This document shows, piece by piece, positions 45,782-55,236 of a DNA stretch of 64,000 nt. A program made the translations under genes and the position numbers. The DNA is taken from contig NZ_CP107917.1 of NCBI RefSeq assembly GCF_036014175.1, positions 3,472,001 through 3,536,000 of the forward strand. The letters run 5' to 3'. The DNA comes from Streptomyces sp. NBC_00443. GTDB taxonomy: Bacteria; Actinomycetota; Actinomycetes; Streptomycetales; Streptomycetaceae. The notes beneath the pieces are model-generated. The model had not been told where the DNA came from and did no database searches. It saw only the letters and a program-made list of their open reading frames with translations. Every line of letters begins with the position of its first letter. Within the stretch, counting starts at the first letter, position 1.

Positions 45782-46162
45782 GTGCCGGCTGGAACGCTGT
45801 ACCGCGGCCGGGAAGGAATGTGGTCCTGGGTGGCTCATCGAGTCACCGGCGTCCTCATTTTCTTCTTCCTGTTCGTTCACGTGCTGGACACCGCTCTCGT
45901 CCGTGTCTCTCCCGAGGACTACGACAAGGTCGTAGCCACGTACAAGACACCGATCGTCGCGCTGCTGGAGTACGGCCTCGTCGCCGCCATCCTCTTCCAC
46001 GCACTCAACGGACTGCGCGTCATCGCCGTCGACTTCTGGTCGAAGGGCCCCCGCTACCAGAAGCAGATGCTCTGGTCCGTCGTCGGCCTGTGGGCCGTGC
46101 TGATGCTCGGGGCGATCTACCCCGTCCTCGGCCACGCCGCTCGTGAACTGTTCGGGAGCTGA
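45782..46162 (+). CDS. sdhC: Succinate dehydrogenase cytochrome b556 subunit
   Basis: A 126-residue membrane anchor with three helices. WSWVAHRVTGVLIFFFLFVH is the SdhC signature, and FHALNGLRV carries a heme-ligand His. GTG 45782 has GGAGG six bases upstream; longer upstream frames are rejected. First gene of sdhCDAB (complex II of respiration and the TCA cycle), with the next gene five bases downstream. Confidence 0.93.
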   Translation: MPAGTLYRGREGMWSWVAHRVTGVLIFFFLFVHVLDTALVRVSPEDYDKVVATYKTPIVALLEYGLVAAILFHALNGLRVIAVDFWSKGPRYQKQMLWSVVGLWAVLMLGAIYPVLGHAARELFGS

Positions 46163-46167
46163 CGCGC

Positions 46168-46649
46168 ATGTCCACCACTGACAAGACCGCCACCGGTATC
46201 GGCCCGGTCGAGGGCGAGTCCCTCTACAACGTCGACAACCCGGCCCCTACATCGAGGCACCGCGCCAGCGCACCAAGAAGACCCCGAAGTCCACGCGGGG
46301 CAACTTCGAGATGGCGGCCTGGCTGTTCATGCGCCTGTCCGGCGTCGTGCTGGTCGTCCTGGTCATCGGCCACCTGCTGATCCAGCTCGTGCTGGACGGC
46401 GGCGTGTCCAAGATCGGCTTCGCGTTCGTCGCGGGCCGCTGGGCGTCCCCGTTCTGGCAGGCCTGGGACCTGCTGATGCTGTGGCTCGCGATGCTGCACG
46501 GCGCCAACGGCCTGCGCACGGTCATCAACGACTACGCGGAGCGCGCGAACACCCGGCTGTGGCTGAAGGGCCTGCTCTACACCGCCACGGTGTTCACCAT
46601 CCTGCTGGGCACGCTGGTGATCTTCACCTTCGACCCGAACATCCGCTAG
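46168..46649 (+). CDS. sdhD: Succinate dehydrogenase membrane anchor subunit, frame broken by one missing base
   Basis: The ATG frame gives [20 protein letters not shown] and VDNPAP, then is lost at 46241-46247. The next frame continues [20 protein letters not shown] and [20 protein letters not shown] to the TAG at 46649, with three helices and [11 protein letters not shown] for heme. Adding one C to the run (GCC CCC TAC) restores a normal 160-residue SdhD. SdhD is needed for complex II, and three other genes show the same kind of loss, so this is probably a sequencing error. Confidence 0.88.
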
Positions 46650-46671
46650 GCACGGGGCTGAGGCAACCACC

Positions 46672-48426
46672 ATGAAGATCCACAAGTACGACACCGTCAT
46701 CGTCGGCGCCGGTGGCGCGGGCATGCGCGCGGCCATCGAGTCCACGAAGCGCAGCCGCACCGCCGTGCTGACCAAGCTGTACCCCACCCGCTCCCACACG
46801 GGCGCCGCGCAGGGCGGCATGGCCGCCGCGCTCGCCAACGTGGAGGAGGACAACTGGGAGTGGCACACCTTCGACACGGTCAAGGGCGGTGACTACCTGG
46901 TCGACCAGGACGCCGCAGAGATCCTGGCGAAGGAAGCCATCGACTCGGTCCTCGACCTGGAGAAGATGGGCCTGCCGTTCAACCGCACCCCGAACGGCAC
47001 CATCGACCAGCGCCGCTTCGGCGGTCACAGCCGTAACCACGGCGAGGCCCCGGTCCGCCGGTCCTGCTACGCGGCCGACCGCACCGGCCACATGATCCTC
47101 CAGACGCTGTACCAGAACTGCGTCAAGCACGGCGTGGAGTTCTTCAACGAGTTCTACGTCCTCGACCAGCTGATCACCGAGGTGGACGGCGTCAAGAGGT
47201 CCGCCGGTGTGGTCGCCTACGAACTGGCGACCGGCGAGATCCACGTCTTCCAGGCGAAGGCCGTGATCTACGCGTCCGGCGGCACCGGCAAGTTCTTCAA
47301 GGTGACGTCGAACGCGCACACGCTGACGGGTGACGGCCAGGCGGCCGTGTACCGCCGGGGTCTGCCGCTGGAGGACATGGAGTTCTTCCAGTTCCACCCG
47401 ACCGGCATCTGGCGCATGGGCATCCTGCTGACGGAGGGCGCCCGCGGTGAGGGCGGCATCCTCCGCAACAAGGACGGCGAGCGCTTCATGGAGAAGTACG
47501 CGCCGGTCATGAAGGACCTCGCGTCCCGTGACGTCGTCTCGCGCTCCATCTACACGGAGATCCGCGAGGGCCGCGGCTGCGGTCCCGAGGGCGACCACGT
47601 CTACCTGGACCTCACGCACCTCCCGCCGGAGCAGCTGGACGCGAAGCTGCCCGACATCACGGAGTTCGCGCGCACGTACCTCGGTATCGAGCCGTACACG
47701 GACCCGATCCCGATCCAGCCCACCGCGCACTACGCCATGGGCGGCATCCCGACGAACGTCGAGGGTGAGGTCCTGTCGGACAACACCACGGTGGTCCCCG
47801 GCCTGTACGCGGCCGGCGAGGTCGCCTGTGTGTCCGTGCACGGCGCGAACCGGCTGGGCACGAACAGCCTCCTGGACATCAACGTCTTCGGCCGCCGGGC
47901 CGGCATCGCGGCCGCGGAGTACAGCCAGACGGCGGACTTCGTGGAGCTGCCGGAGAACCCGTCGGAGCTGGTGGTCGACCAGGTCGAGCGCCTGCGCACC
48001 TCCAATGGCACCGAGCGCGTGGCCACGCTCCGCAAGGAGCTGCAGGAGACCATGGACGCCAACGTCATGGTGTTCCGCACCGAGCAGACGATCAAGACGG
48101 CGGTCGAGAAGATCGCGGAGCTGCGCGCGCGCTACAAGAACGTCTCGATCCAGGACAAGGGCAAGCGGTTCAACACGGACCTGCTGGAGGCCATCGAGCT
48201 CGGCAACCTCCTGGACCTCGCCGAGGTCATGGCGGTTTCGGCCCTGGCCCGCAAGGAGTCCCGCGGCGGTCACTACCGCGAGGACTACCCGAACCGCGAC
48301 GACGTCAACTTCATGCGCCACACCATGGCGTACCGCGAGGTCGGCGACGACGGCACGGAGTCCATTCGTCTCGACTACAAGCCGGTCGTCCAGACCCGCT
48401 ACCAGCCGATGGAGCGTAAGTACTGA
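46672..48426 (+). CDS. sdhA: Succinate dehydrogenase flavoprotein subunit
   Basis: A 584-residue flavoprotein. The FAD fold is [37 protein letters not shown] carries the His that binds FAD covalently, and QFHPTGIW and [12 protein letters not shown] with [10 protein letters not shown] form the active site. It ends [20 protein letters not shown] and overlaps sdhB by one base (TGATG). Oxidises succinate to fumarate at the cytoplasmic face of complex II. Confidence 0.96.
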   Translation: MKIHKYDTVIVGAGGAGMRAAIESTKRSRTAVLTKLYPTRSHTGAAQGGMAAALANVEEDNWEWHTFDTVKGGDYLVDQDAAEILAKEAIDSVLDLEKMGLPFNRTPNGTIDQRRFGGHSRNHGEAPVRRSCYAADRTGHMILQTLYQNCVKHGVEFFNEFYVLDQLITEVDGVKRSAGVVAYELATGEIHVFQAKAVIYASGGTGKFFKVTSNAHTLTGDGQAAVYRRGLPLEDMEFFQFHPTGIWRMGILLTEGARGEGGILRNKDGERFMEKYAPVMKDLASRDVVSRSIYTEIREGRGCGPEGDHVYLDLTHLPPEQLDAKLPDITEFARTYLGIEPYTDPIPIQPTAHYAMGGIPTNVEGEVLSDNTTVVPGLYAAGEVACVSVHGANRLGTNSLLDINVFGRRAGIAAAEYSQTADFVELPENPSELVVDQVERLRTSNGTERVATLRKELQETMDANVMVFRTEQTIKTAVEKIAELRARYKNVSIQDKGKRFNTDLLEAIELGNLLDLAEVMAVSALARKESRGGHYREDYPNRDDVNFMRHTMAYREVGDDGTESIRLDYKPVVQTRYQPMERKY

Positions 48427-49187
48427 TGGCAACCCCCGTTATGGACAAGGTCGAGGCGGAGTCCACGGCCTCCCCGTACATCACGGTCACGTTCCGGGTC
48501 CGCCGCTTCAACCCGGAAGTCTCCGCTGAGGCCGTGTGGGAAGACTTCGAGCTGGAGATCGACCCGAAGGAACGCGTCCTCGACGGCCTCCACAAGATCA
48601 AGTGGGAGGTCGACGGCACGCTGACCTTCCGCCGCTCGTGCGCCCACGGCATCTGCGGCTCGGACGCGATGCGGATCAACGGCAAGAACCGCCTCGCCTG
48701 CAAGACGCTGATCAAGGACATCAACCCCGAGAAGCCGATCACGGTCGAGCCCATCAAGGGCCTGACGGTCCTGAAGGACCTCGTGGTCGACATGGAGCCG
48801 TTCTTCCAGGCGTACCGCGACGTCATGCCCTTCCTCATCACGAAGGACACGAACGAGCCGACCCGCGAGCGTTTCCAGACGGCGGAGGAGCGCGAGCGCT
48901 TCGACGACACGACGAAGTGCATCCTCTGCGCGGCCTGCACCTCCTCGTGCCCGGTCTTCTGGAACGACGGCCAGTACTTCGGCCCCGCCGCCATCGTCAA
49001 CGCGCACCGCTTCATCTTCGACTCGCGCGACGAGGCCGGCGAACAGCGCCTGGAGATCCTCAACGACAAGGACGGCGTGTGGCGCTGCCGCACGACCTTC
49101 AACTGCACGGACGCGTGCCCGCGCGGCATTGAGGTCACGAAGGCGATCGCGGAGGTCAAGAAGGCGCTGATCACTCGGCGGTTCTGA
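48426..49187 (+). CDS. sdhB: Succinate dehydrogenase iron-sulfur subunit
   Basis: A 253-residue protein with the [2Fe-2S] ligand motif RSCAHGICGSDAM, the [4Fe-4S] motif CILCAACTSSCPVFW and the [3Fe-4S] motif CRTTFNCTDACPRGI. It passes electrons from SdhA to the membrane quinone site. Last gene of the operon, followed 20 bp later by a strong terminator. Confidence 0.96.
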   Translation: MATPVMDKVEAESTASPYITVTFRVRRFNPEVSAEAVWEDFELEIDPKERVLDGLHKIKWEVDGTLTFRRSCAHGICGSDAMRINGKNRLACKTLIKDINPEKPITVEPIKGLTVLKDLVVDMEPFFQAYRDVMPFLITKDTNEPTRERFQTAEERERFDDTTKCILCAACTSSCPVFWNDGQYFGPAAIVNAHRFIFDSRDEAGEQRLEILNDKDGVWRCRTTFNCTDACPRGIEVTKAIAEVKKALITRRF

Positions 49188-49207
49188 CGTCGTCTCCGTC
49201 ATGTCCT

Positions 49208-49242
49208 CGAAGGGCCTGCTCCGCTTGGGAGCAGGCCCTTCG
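49208..49242 (+). terminator. Strong terminator of sdhCDAB
   Basis: CGAAGGGCCTGCTCC pairs perfectly with its complement over 15 bp around a five-base loop, 21 bp after the sdhB stop. Confidence 0.9.
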
Positions 49243-49323
49243 GCTCTCCAGGTATGGAGGAACTCCTGGCTCGATGCCGGGCGGCACGTCATACTCGGGT
49301 GACGGTGGGCTGGGGGAGGCGGG

Positions 49324-49710
49324 GTGCGGCAGAGACGGATCGCGCGCGTCGGTCAACTGGGGCTATGGGTCAAGCTGTTGAGCTTGCGGCGCGCGCTGCT
49401 GCTGAGCGACCCCCACCTCGGACCGTTCGGCAACCCCGGAAGCAACGTGTACCGCCATGCGTGCCAGGAGGCGGGCTGCACGGCCCAGACGTTCAGCTCG
49501 CCGTCCGAGAGGACGGACTTCTGCAGCGGACAGCATCCGACGGTGGCGGCTGCGGTCGTCGACGGCCGAATTCCCGTCCCGACCCGATCCGCCGGCAAGT
49601 ACATCTATGCCTGCCTTGCTTGCAGGAGGCCGCCCGAACGCCTGGACCGGCCCGGGAGTCCGAGTTGCCGCCGTCGACACGGGGCGATGGCCCTGGTCGC
49701 GTGCCCGTAG
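49324..49710 (+). CDS. Small Cys-rich hypothetical protein
   Basis: A 128-residue protein starting at GTG 49324 after a G-rich stretch. Eight Cys residues, including RHACQEAGC, TDFCSGQHP, YACLACRR and SCRRRHG, suggest a zinc-ribbon-like fold. It is followed after 12 bp by a membrane-protein gene on the same strand, so the two may be an operon. No family recognised, and coding status is only moderately certain. Confidence 0.5.
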   Translation: MRQRRIARVGQLGLWVKLLSLRRALLLSDPHLGPFGNPGSNVYRHACQEAGCTAQTFSSPSERTDFCSGQHPTVAAAVVDGRIPVPTRSAGKYIYACLACRRPPERLDRPGSPSCRRRHGAMALVACP

Positions 49711-49722
49711 GAGGCTCCCGGG

Positions 49723-50829
49723 ATGTTCGGTGACCTGGTCAAGGCAGGCACGAAGGCCATGGGGGGCGCCCGCTTCGGCCTGTTGAGCGTGCTGCCCGGA
49801 GCGCTGGTGACAGCGGTGATGGTGACCCTGATCCGGGCCCACGCGTACGAGTTCGGCCGCCCGGTGGACCTGTCGGCGGTGCTGCCCGGAAGATCGGACG
49901 TCGGATCCGCGGTCGTGTTCGCCCTCGCCGCGCTGGTCGGCGGCATACTCCTACGGCCGTTCGAGCGTCTCCTCGTCCAGCAGTTGGAGGGGTACTGGTC
50001 GGCTCCGTCGCCCCTGGCCCACCTACGCGGAGCCGCGATCGAGCTGCACCGGCGGCGGCGGGACAATGCGTTCGCCCGCCTGACGCTTGCCATGCGTGAC
50101 CAGCCCGAGTTCCCCGAGGCACCGTCGTCGCTGTCACAACTGGCCGCTCAGGAGCGCCGGATGGAACGTCAGGCGCGTGCGATGGCACGGGACCGGAAGA
50201 CCTACGAGACCTATCCGGACGACAAGGACCCGCGTGGCAGCGATCCCCTGCCCGTCACCCATCTGATGCCCACACGCCTGGGCAACGTCCTGCGCCGCGC
50301 AGAGGAGATGGCGGGCGGACGCTACGGACTGAACGCGATGACCGTGTACCCACGGATCTACCCGTACGTGTCCGAGCGGCTGGCCGAGGCCATGGCCCGA
50401 CAGCTCGAACTGCTCGCCGCGACTGCCTCGTTGAGCGTCGCCTTCGGCCTGCTGTCGGCTCTGACCATCCCGTTGCTCGGCAGGCTGGACTGGTGGTCAT
50501 TGATGCCGGTCGCAGCGGCCGTTCTGTCGGTCCTGGCCTACCGGGGCGCCGTGGTCACCGCCGGCTACACCGGCATCGTGTTCAACACCGTCTTCGACCT
50601 GCACCGATTCGATCTCACCGCGGCCATGCGCTACCCGCTGCCGAAGACGGCCGCCGAGGAGTTCGACCTGAATCGGCGCCTGACGACCTACCTTCAGAAG
50701 ACGGAGAGCCACACGCTGGAGAGTGACAGCGGCCTCGGCGCCAAGGAGTTCGCCCACCCGCAGGAACCCGCGCCCCCGGCCGGCCTGCCCCTGATCCCAC
50801 CGGCCGGTGACGGCGCCGGTTCAGCGTGA
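49723..50829 (+). CDS. Hypothetical membrane protein
   Basis: A 368-residue protein with four or so membrane helices. Two lie near the N-terminus (SVLPGALVTAVMVTLIRAHA, SAVVFALAALVGGILLRPFE) and two near residue 250-290 (LLAATASLSVAFGLLSALTI, LMPVAAAVLSVLAYRGAVVT). Between them is a long charged cytoplasmic segment with a coiled-coil-like QLAAQERRMERQARAMARDR. The 3' end overlaps the convergent gene by nine bases. Function unknown. Confidence 0.78.
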   Translation: MFGDLVKAGTKAMGGARFGLLSVLPGALVTAVMVTLIRAHAYEFGRPVDLSAVLPGRSDVGSAVVFALAALVGGILLRPFERLLVQQLEGYWSAPSPLAHLRGAAIELHRRRRDNAFARLTLAMRDQPEFPEAPSSLSQLAAQERRMERQARAMARDRKTYETYPDDKDPRGSDPLPVTHLMPTRLGNVLRRAEEMAGGRYGLNAMTVYPRIYPYVSERLAEAMARQLELLAATASLSVAFGLLSALTIPLLGRLDWWSLMPVAAAVLSVLAYRGAVVTAGYTGIVFNTVFDLHRFDLTAAMRYPLPKTAAEEFDLNRRLTTYLQKTESHTLESDSGLGAKEFAHPQEPAPPAGLPLIPPAGDGAGSA

Positions 50830-51573
50830 CCGGATGGCCAGCGTGCCGCCGAGCCCGACGACGTTCAGCTGGATCCTGCGCGGCAGTTCCGACCGAGCCT
50901 CGTCGGCGTAGATGTCCGTCGTGGCGTAGACCCTCACCTGGTCGGCGAACTGAACCGCCGGCGCATTGGCCACACTGCCCTTCACCACGGCACACCGGCG
51001 GTCCACTTCGATCGCCACGCTGCCGAACAGAAGGGTGACCTCGATCTCGAGTACCTCGGCGGTCGGATCGCCGGGCATCCTCGCGTCGGGCTGGAAGGGC
51101 ACGTCGGCGAGCCTCAGATGGACGTCGCCCAGGTACGAGGCGACGGAGATGCTGCGCAGGGGCGTCGAAGGCTCGGCCAGCTCCGGACGGACCGGCAGCA
51201 CCACACTGCGGTAGCGCCGCAGCGGGCCGTCGTTGACGCCGTCGGCGACAGCGGGGACCCCGCCCAGCGCGATCGCCGCCCCCAACAGGATGGTAAGCCC
51301 CGGCCAGGCCTTCGCGGCCGTGCCTCCATCGAGGTAGCCGATGTCGTGCACGGCCCACAGGGCACCGCCCAGAATGAGAGCGAGCGGCGCGGCCAGCAGC
51401 CCCCGCGGTACCGCCGCCCGGAGCAGGACCAGCAGTCCGAGTCCGAGGAGCGCGTACGGCAGCGCGGCAAATGCCCAACGCCCGCCGGAGCGGACCGCGT
51501 CCAAGCCACCCAGCAGCCAAGCGGTCCCGGCGATCACGATCAGCAGCCCGAACGCTATGCGCACTCGGCTCAT
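50821..51573 (-). CDS. LiaF-like membrane protein
   Basis: A 250-residue protein. Four hydrophobic segments occupy the N-terminal half (FGLLIVIAGTAWLLGGLDAV, FAALPYALLGLGLLVLLRAA, GLLAAPLALILGGALWAVHD, GLTILLGAAIALGGVPAVAD). The C-terminal soluble half of beta strands (YLGDVHLRLADVPFQPDARM, VTLLFGSVAIEVDRRCAVVK) recalls the LiaF-type cell-envelope-stress domain. ATG 51573. Family call is tentative. Confidence 0.65.
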   Translation of the reverse strand: MSRVRIAFGLLIVIAGTAWLLGGLDAVRSGGRWAFAALPYALLGLGLLVLLRAAVPRGLLAAPLALILGGALWAVHDIGYLDGGTAAKAWPGLTILLGAAIALGGVPAVADGVNDGPLRRYRSVVLPVRPELAEPSTPLRSISVASYLGDVHLRLADVPFQPDARMPGDPTAEVLEIEVTLLFGSVAIEVDRRCAVVKGSVANAPAVQFADQVRVYATTDIYADEARSELPRRIQLNVVGLGGTLAIRSR

Positions 51574-51681
51574 GACTCCCCCTACCGTGATCTGGGGGCA
51601 GAGTAGCCGACCTCACCTCAACGGGTGATCCGACGGTCGGTCCTCACCGATCCCCCGGCAACCACCACCTAATCTGACGAC

Positions 51682-52092
51682 ATGTCAGATGACGAGTCGT
51701 ACGAACTGCTCGGGTTCGACAACGTGCTGCTGCCGGTCGGCGACCTCGGCGAGGCCCTCGCGTTCTACGAGCGCGCCGGGTTCGCGGTCGGGTTCCGGCT
51801 CGACGAGGCCGGGATCGCGGGACTGAAGGTCGGCGGCGAGACGCCCGGAATCCTGCTGCGCACCGAGGATGGGCTGGGGTACCGGCCGCCGGCCTGGCCC
51901 ACCACGCGGGTGTGGCTGGAGGTGCCGGACGCGCGCGCGGCGGGGCGGGCGTTGACCGGGGCGGGCATGGTGCTGCTCGACGAGCCCGCCTCCGTGGCCA
52001 CCGGCTGGACCGTCGAGATCGCCGACCCCTGGGGGAACGTCGTCGGGTTCACGGACTACACCAAGCGGCCGATGCTCGGGCGCAGGCCCTGA
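51682..52092 (+). CDS. Glyoxalase/bleomycin-resistance (VOC) domain protein
   Basis: A 136-residue single VOC-type protein (LLGFDNVLLPVGDLGEALAF, YERAGFAVGFRL, VEIADPWGNVVGFTDYT). The metal-ligand positions are incomplete compared with glyoxalase I, so it may be a sequestering or other enzyme. ATG 51682 with a short divergent region of about 110 bp from the LiaF-like gene. Confidence 0.82.
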   Translation: MSDDESYELLGFDNVLLPVGDLGEALAFYERAGFAVGFRLDEAGIAGLKVGGETPGILLRTEDGLGYRPPAWPTTRVWLEVPDARAAGRALTGAGMVLLDEPASVATGWTVEIADPWGNVVGFTDYTKRPMLGRRP

Positions 52093-52152
52093 CCGAAGTC
52101 ACGGCAGGCCGCGCCCAGATGTGGTGCGTGACGCAGGCCTCACGCAATCGAG

Positions 52153-52211
52153 TTGAACACGTTCAAAGACAGCTCTAGAGTCTTCACTGTCAGCATTTTG
52201 AACGTGTTCAA
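52153..52211 (+). promoter_or_regulatory. Promoter with two 14-bp repressor operators
   Basis: TTGAACACGTTCAA at 52153 and TTGAACGTGTTCAA at 52198 share TTGAAC/GTTCAA arms. The first contains a -35-like TTGAAC, and 17 bp later comes TAGAGT (52176-52181) as -10. The second operator lies just after the expected start point and ends at the ribosome-binding site AGGAGG of the gene at 52227. This is a typical two-operator repressed promoter, probably under a TetR-type protein. The cognate regulator is not certain. Confidence 0.75.
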
Positions 52212-52226
52212 GGAGGGGGAGGCGTC

Positions 52227-52634
52227 ATGGACCGCACGGTCATCGCCTACGTCATCTACCTGGTCGTCAGCATCGCCCTGACCATCTGGGTGGCCCGCAC
52301 TCTCAGCCGCAACGGACGGATCTTCCTCGCCGACGTGCTGCGCGGGAACGAGAAGCTCGCCGACGCCGTGAACCATCTGCTGGTGGTGGGCTTCTACCTC
52401 GTCAACCTCGGCTTCGTCGCCCTGTACCTGAGCGACGACGACACCGTCGTGGACGTTCGCGGGGTCTTCGAGGCCCTGTCGACCAAGCTCGGCGTGGTGC
52501 TCCTGGTGCTCGGCGTGATGCACCTCGGTAACGTCTACGTGCTCAACAAGATCCGGCGGCGCAGTGTCATGGAGCGGGAGCAGACGCCGCCGGTCGCGCC
52601 GCAGGACTGGGTCGCTCCGTCGGCCGGGGTCTGA
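52227..52634 (+). CDS. Small membrane protein under operator control
   Basis: A 135-residue protein with three hydrophobic segments (TVIAYVIYLVVSIALTIWVA, HLLVVGFYLVNLGFVALYLS, LGVVLLVLGVMHLGNVYVLN) and a Pro-rich tail. ATG 52227 follows AAGGAGGGGGAGG. The stop is four bases before the next gene. Function unknown. The two operators just upstream indicate tight repression. Confidence 0.78.
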   Translation: MDRTVIAYVIYLVVSIALTIWVARTLSRNGRIFLADVLRGNEKLADAVNHLLVVGFYLVNLGFVALYLSDDDTVVDVRGVFEALSTKLGVVLLVLGVMHLGNVYVLNKIRRRSVMEREQTPPVAPQDWVAPSAGV

Positions 52635-52638
52635 GCGG

Positions 52639-53172
52639 ATGCCCGGCGAGACAACCGGCAGGACGGACGCCGTGGCGGACCGCGTCGCGACCGACACGCC
52701 CGGCGCTCCGGTCCGCCGCCTGACCGTCCTCTACGACGCCCAGTGCTCCCTGTGCACCTTCCTGCACGACTGGCTCGTACGGCAGCCTCAGCTGGTGCCG
52801 CTGGACTTCATGGCGGCCGGGTCCGACGAGGCGCGGCTGCGCTACCCCGGGCTGGACCACGGCGCCACCCTGGCCGAGATCACCGTCGTCGGCGACGCGG
52901 GGCAGGTCTACCGGGGCGGCGCCGCCTGGATCGTCACCCTGTGGGCCCTGCGCGAGCACCGGCCGCTCGCGCATCGCCTCAGCACTCCGTCGGGGGCACG
53001 GCTCGCCAAGGGGGCCGTGCTCGCCGCCGCCAAGTGGCGCGGGGCGCAGTGGGACGGAACGCGCCAGGGCGGGCGGAGCTACCAGCGCGCGGACGGGTGG
53101 TCGTACGACACCAACCGGGGCTGGACGTACGAGCCGCCGGGCTGCGAGAGCGGCACCTGCGCCACGCGGTGA
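52639..53172 (+). CDS. DCC-family thiol-disulfide oxidoreductase (DUF393)
   Basis: A 177-residue protein with LTVLYDAQCSLCTFLHDWLV, the CxxC redox motif of the DCC family, and PLDFMAAGSDEARLRYPGLD after it. A long C-terminal extension ends in PGCESGTCATR. It is co-transcribed with the membrane protein just upstream (four-base gap). The partner protein is unknown. Confidence 0.8.
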   Translation: MPGETTGRTDAVADRVATDTPGAPVRRLTVLYDAQCSLCTFLHDWLVRQPQLVPLDFMAAGSDEARLRYPGLDHGATLAEITVVGDAGQVYRGGAAWIVTLWALREHRPLAHRLSTPSGARLAKGAVLAAAKWRGAQWDGTRQGGRSYQRADGWSYDTNRGWTYEPPGCESGTCATR

Positions 53173-53367
53173 GGCGGGTGCCGAGCGGGCCCAACTCGTC
53201 CTGAACGGCACGTTTTGGGACACCGGTTTGGCATGCACCCTTCCAAATCTGTCCTGGGGTTGGCACGCTGCACCCGGTTCACCACTGCGCACTCGCACCG
53301 ACTGTCTGTCGTCCGCCGGGCGGCGCCCACCCGGCCGCCCGGTCCCCCCATCGCAGAAGGAGTACGC

Positions 53368-54383
53368 GTGAGAGGCATACCCCGCGTCACCCGCATACCC
53401 CGCCCCTCCTCGGCGCTCTGGTCGGCGTCACCGCGCTGCTCACCGCCGGCGCCCTCGCCGCACCCGCGGGCGCCGCGCCGAGGCCGGACAGCCCGGCCAA
53501 CGTCAGCTCGGTCTCGGCCGGCGCGCAGCAGCAGGCCCGTGAGTTCTGGACATCGGAACGGATGCGCGCCGCCACCCCGCTCGACCTGGTGACCTTGAAC
53601 GGGCACGTCGACGGCGGCTCGGCGCCCCGCCAGGGCAAGGCGACCACCGTCGCGCCCAGCGCCCCGGTCAACAGCACGGCATCGGACATCGGCGTGCTGG
53701 CCTTCCCGAACAGCGGCGGCCAGTGGACGGGCGGCGGAGCGGTCGTGTCCACCGCGGGCCGCGTCTTCTTCTCGTACCAAGGGCGTACGGCGTCCTGCTC
53801 CGGCAACGCCGTCACCAGCGCCAACAAGAGCACCGTGATCACGGCGGGCCACTGCGTGAAGCTGGAGGGCGCCTGGCACACCAACTGGGTCTTCGTGCCC
53901 GGCTACCACGACGGACAGGCCCCTCATGGCCGCTGGACCGCGTCGAAGACCCTGTCCACCCCGCAGTGGACGGCGAGCGAGGACATTAACTACGACGTCG
54001 GCGCTGCGGTCGTCGCCCCGCTGGACGGCAAGCTGCTCACCGACGTCGTCGGCGGACAGGGGCTGGCCTTCAACACCGGCTACAACCTGCGCATGTACGC
54101 GTTCGGCTTCCCGGCCGCGGCCCCGTACGACGGCGAGAAGTTCATCTACTGCAGCGGCACCACCAACCGGGACTTCCTGCTGTCCGACGACCACGGCATG
54201 AACTGCAACATGACCGGCGGCTCCAGCGGCGGCCCCTGGTTCACGCAGTTCAACGAGGCCACGGGTACCGGCCTGCTGTCCTCGGTGAACAGCTTCAAGT
54301 ACAACTTCCTGCCGAACCGGATGTACGGCCCGCACTTCGGCGCCGACGCCCAGAACCTCTACCAGGCGGCACAGGCCTCCTGA
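53368..54383 (+). CDS. Secreted trypsin-like serine protease, frame broken by one missing base
   Basis: GTG 53368 has AAGGAG six bases upstream and starts VRGIPRVTRIPRP. Near 53403-53406 the frame slips. The next frame reads LLGALVGVTALLTAGALAAP, a signal sequence, then QQQARE-FWTSERM and the mature protease: TAGHCV (His), INYDVGAAVV (Asp) and TGGSSGGPWF (Ser), to 54383. Adding one C (CGC CCC CTC CTC) restores about 338 residues. It is probably a secreted S1 peptidase (glutamyl-endopeptidase-like). Confidence 0.8.
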
Positions 54384-54420
54384 CCGGCGGCCGAAACGCC
54401 ACTCGTTAGGCTCTCTTTCC

Positions 54421-55218
54421 GTGCCCTCGAAGAACGACAGCCCTGAACAGGGCGATGCGCCCAGCAAGTCCGAGCAGACCCGTGCGCTCATCCTGGAGAC
54501 GGCCATGCGGCTGTTCCAGGAGCGCGGCTACGACAAGACGACGATGCGGGCGATCGCCCAGGAGGCCGGGGTCTCCGTCGGCAACGCGTACTACTACTTC
54601 GCGGGCAAGGAACACCTGATCCAGGGCTTCTACGACCGGATCGCCGCCGAGCACCGAGCGGCGGTCCGGGACGTCCTGGCCCGCGAGAGCGACCTGGAGG
54701 CGCGGCTCGCGGGCGTGCTGAAGGTGTGGCTGGACATCGCCACGCCGTACCACGAGTTCGCGGTGCAGTTCTTCAAGAACGCCGCCGATCCCGACAGCCC
54801 GCTCAGCCCCTTCTCCGCCGAGTCGGAGCACGCGCGCGTGGAGGCCATCGACCTCCACCGGCAGGTGCTTGCGGGCTCGGCGAAGACCAAGGTGCCCGAG
54901 GACCTCCGGGACGTACTGCCCGAGATGATGTGGCTCGGCCAGATGGGGCTCGTCCTGTACTGGATCTTCGACCGGACCGAGGGGCGCGAGCGCAGTTACC
55001 GGCTGGCCGAGCGGTCCGCCCGGCTGACCGCCCGGGGCGTGGCGCTGGCGCGGTTCCGGGTGCTGCGGCCGCTGGTGCGCGACGTGCACGAGCTGTTCAC
55101 GGACTTCCTGCCGGGGATGACGAACGCGCTGCCGGACCCGGCGAAGGGCCGGACGAAGGACGGTACGAAGGGCAGCACGAAGGGCAAGGAGGCGCCCGTC
55201 GAGGACGAGCGCCCCTGA
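54421..55218 (+). CDS. TetR-family transcriptional regulator
   Basis: A 265-residue protein with an HTH domain (TRALILETAMRLFQERGYDK, TMRAIAQEAGVSVGNAYYYF) and a helical C-terminal ligand domain, then a long Lys/Gly-rich tail (GRTKDGTKGSTKGKEAP). GTG 54421. It is the nearest TetR protein to the operators at 52153 and 52198 and to the MMPL gene, so it may control either. The link is inference. Confidence 0.85.
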   Translation: MPSKNDSPEQGDAPSKSEQTRALILETAMRLFQERGYDKTTMRAIAQEAGVSVGNAYYYFAGKEHLIQGFYDRIAAEHRAAVRDVLARESDLEARLAGVLKVWLDIATPYHEFAVQFFKNAADPDSPLSPFSAESEHARVEAIDLHRQVLAGSAKTKVPEDLRDVLPEMMWLGQMGLVLYWIFDRTEGRERSYRLAERSARLTARGVALARFRVLRPLVRDVHELFTDFLPGMTNALPDPAKGRTKDGTKGSTKGKEAPVEDERP

Positions 55219-55236
55219 AGCCTCCTTCCGCGCCGG

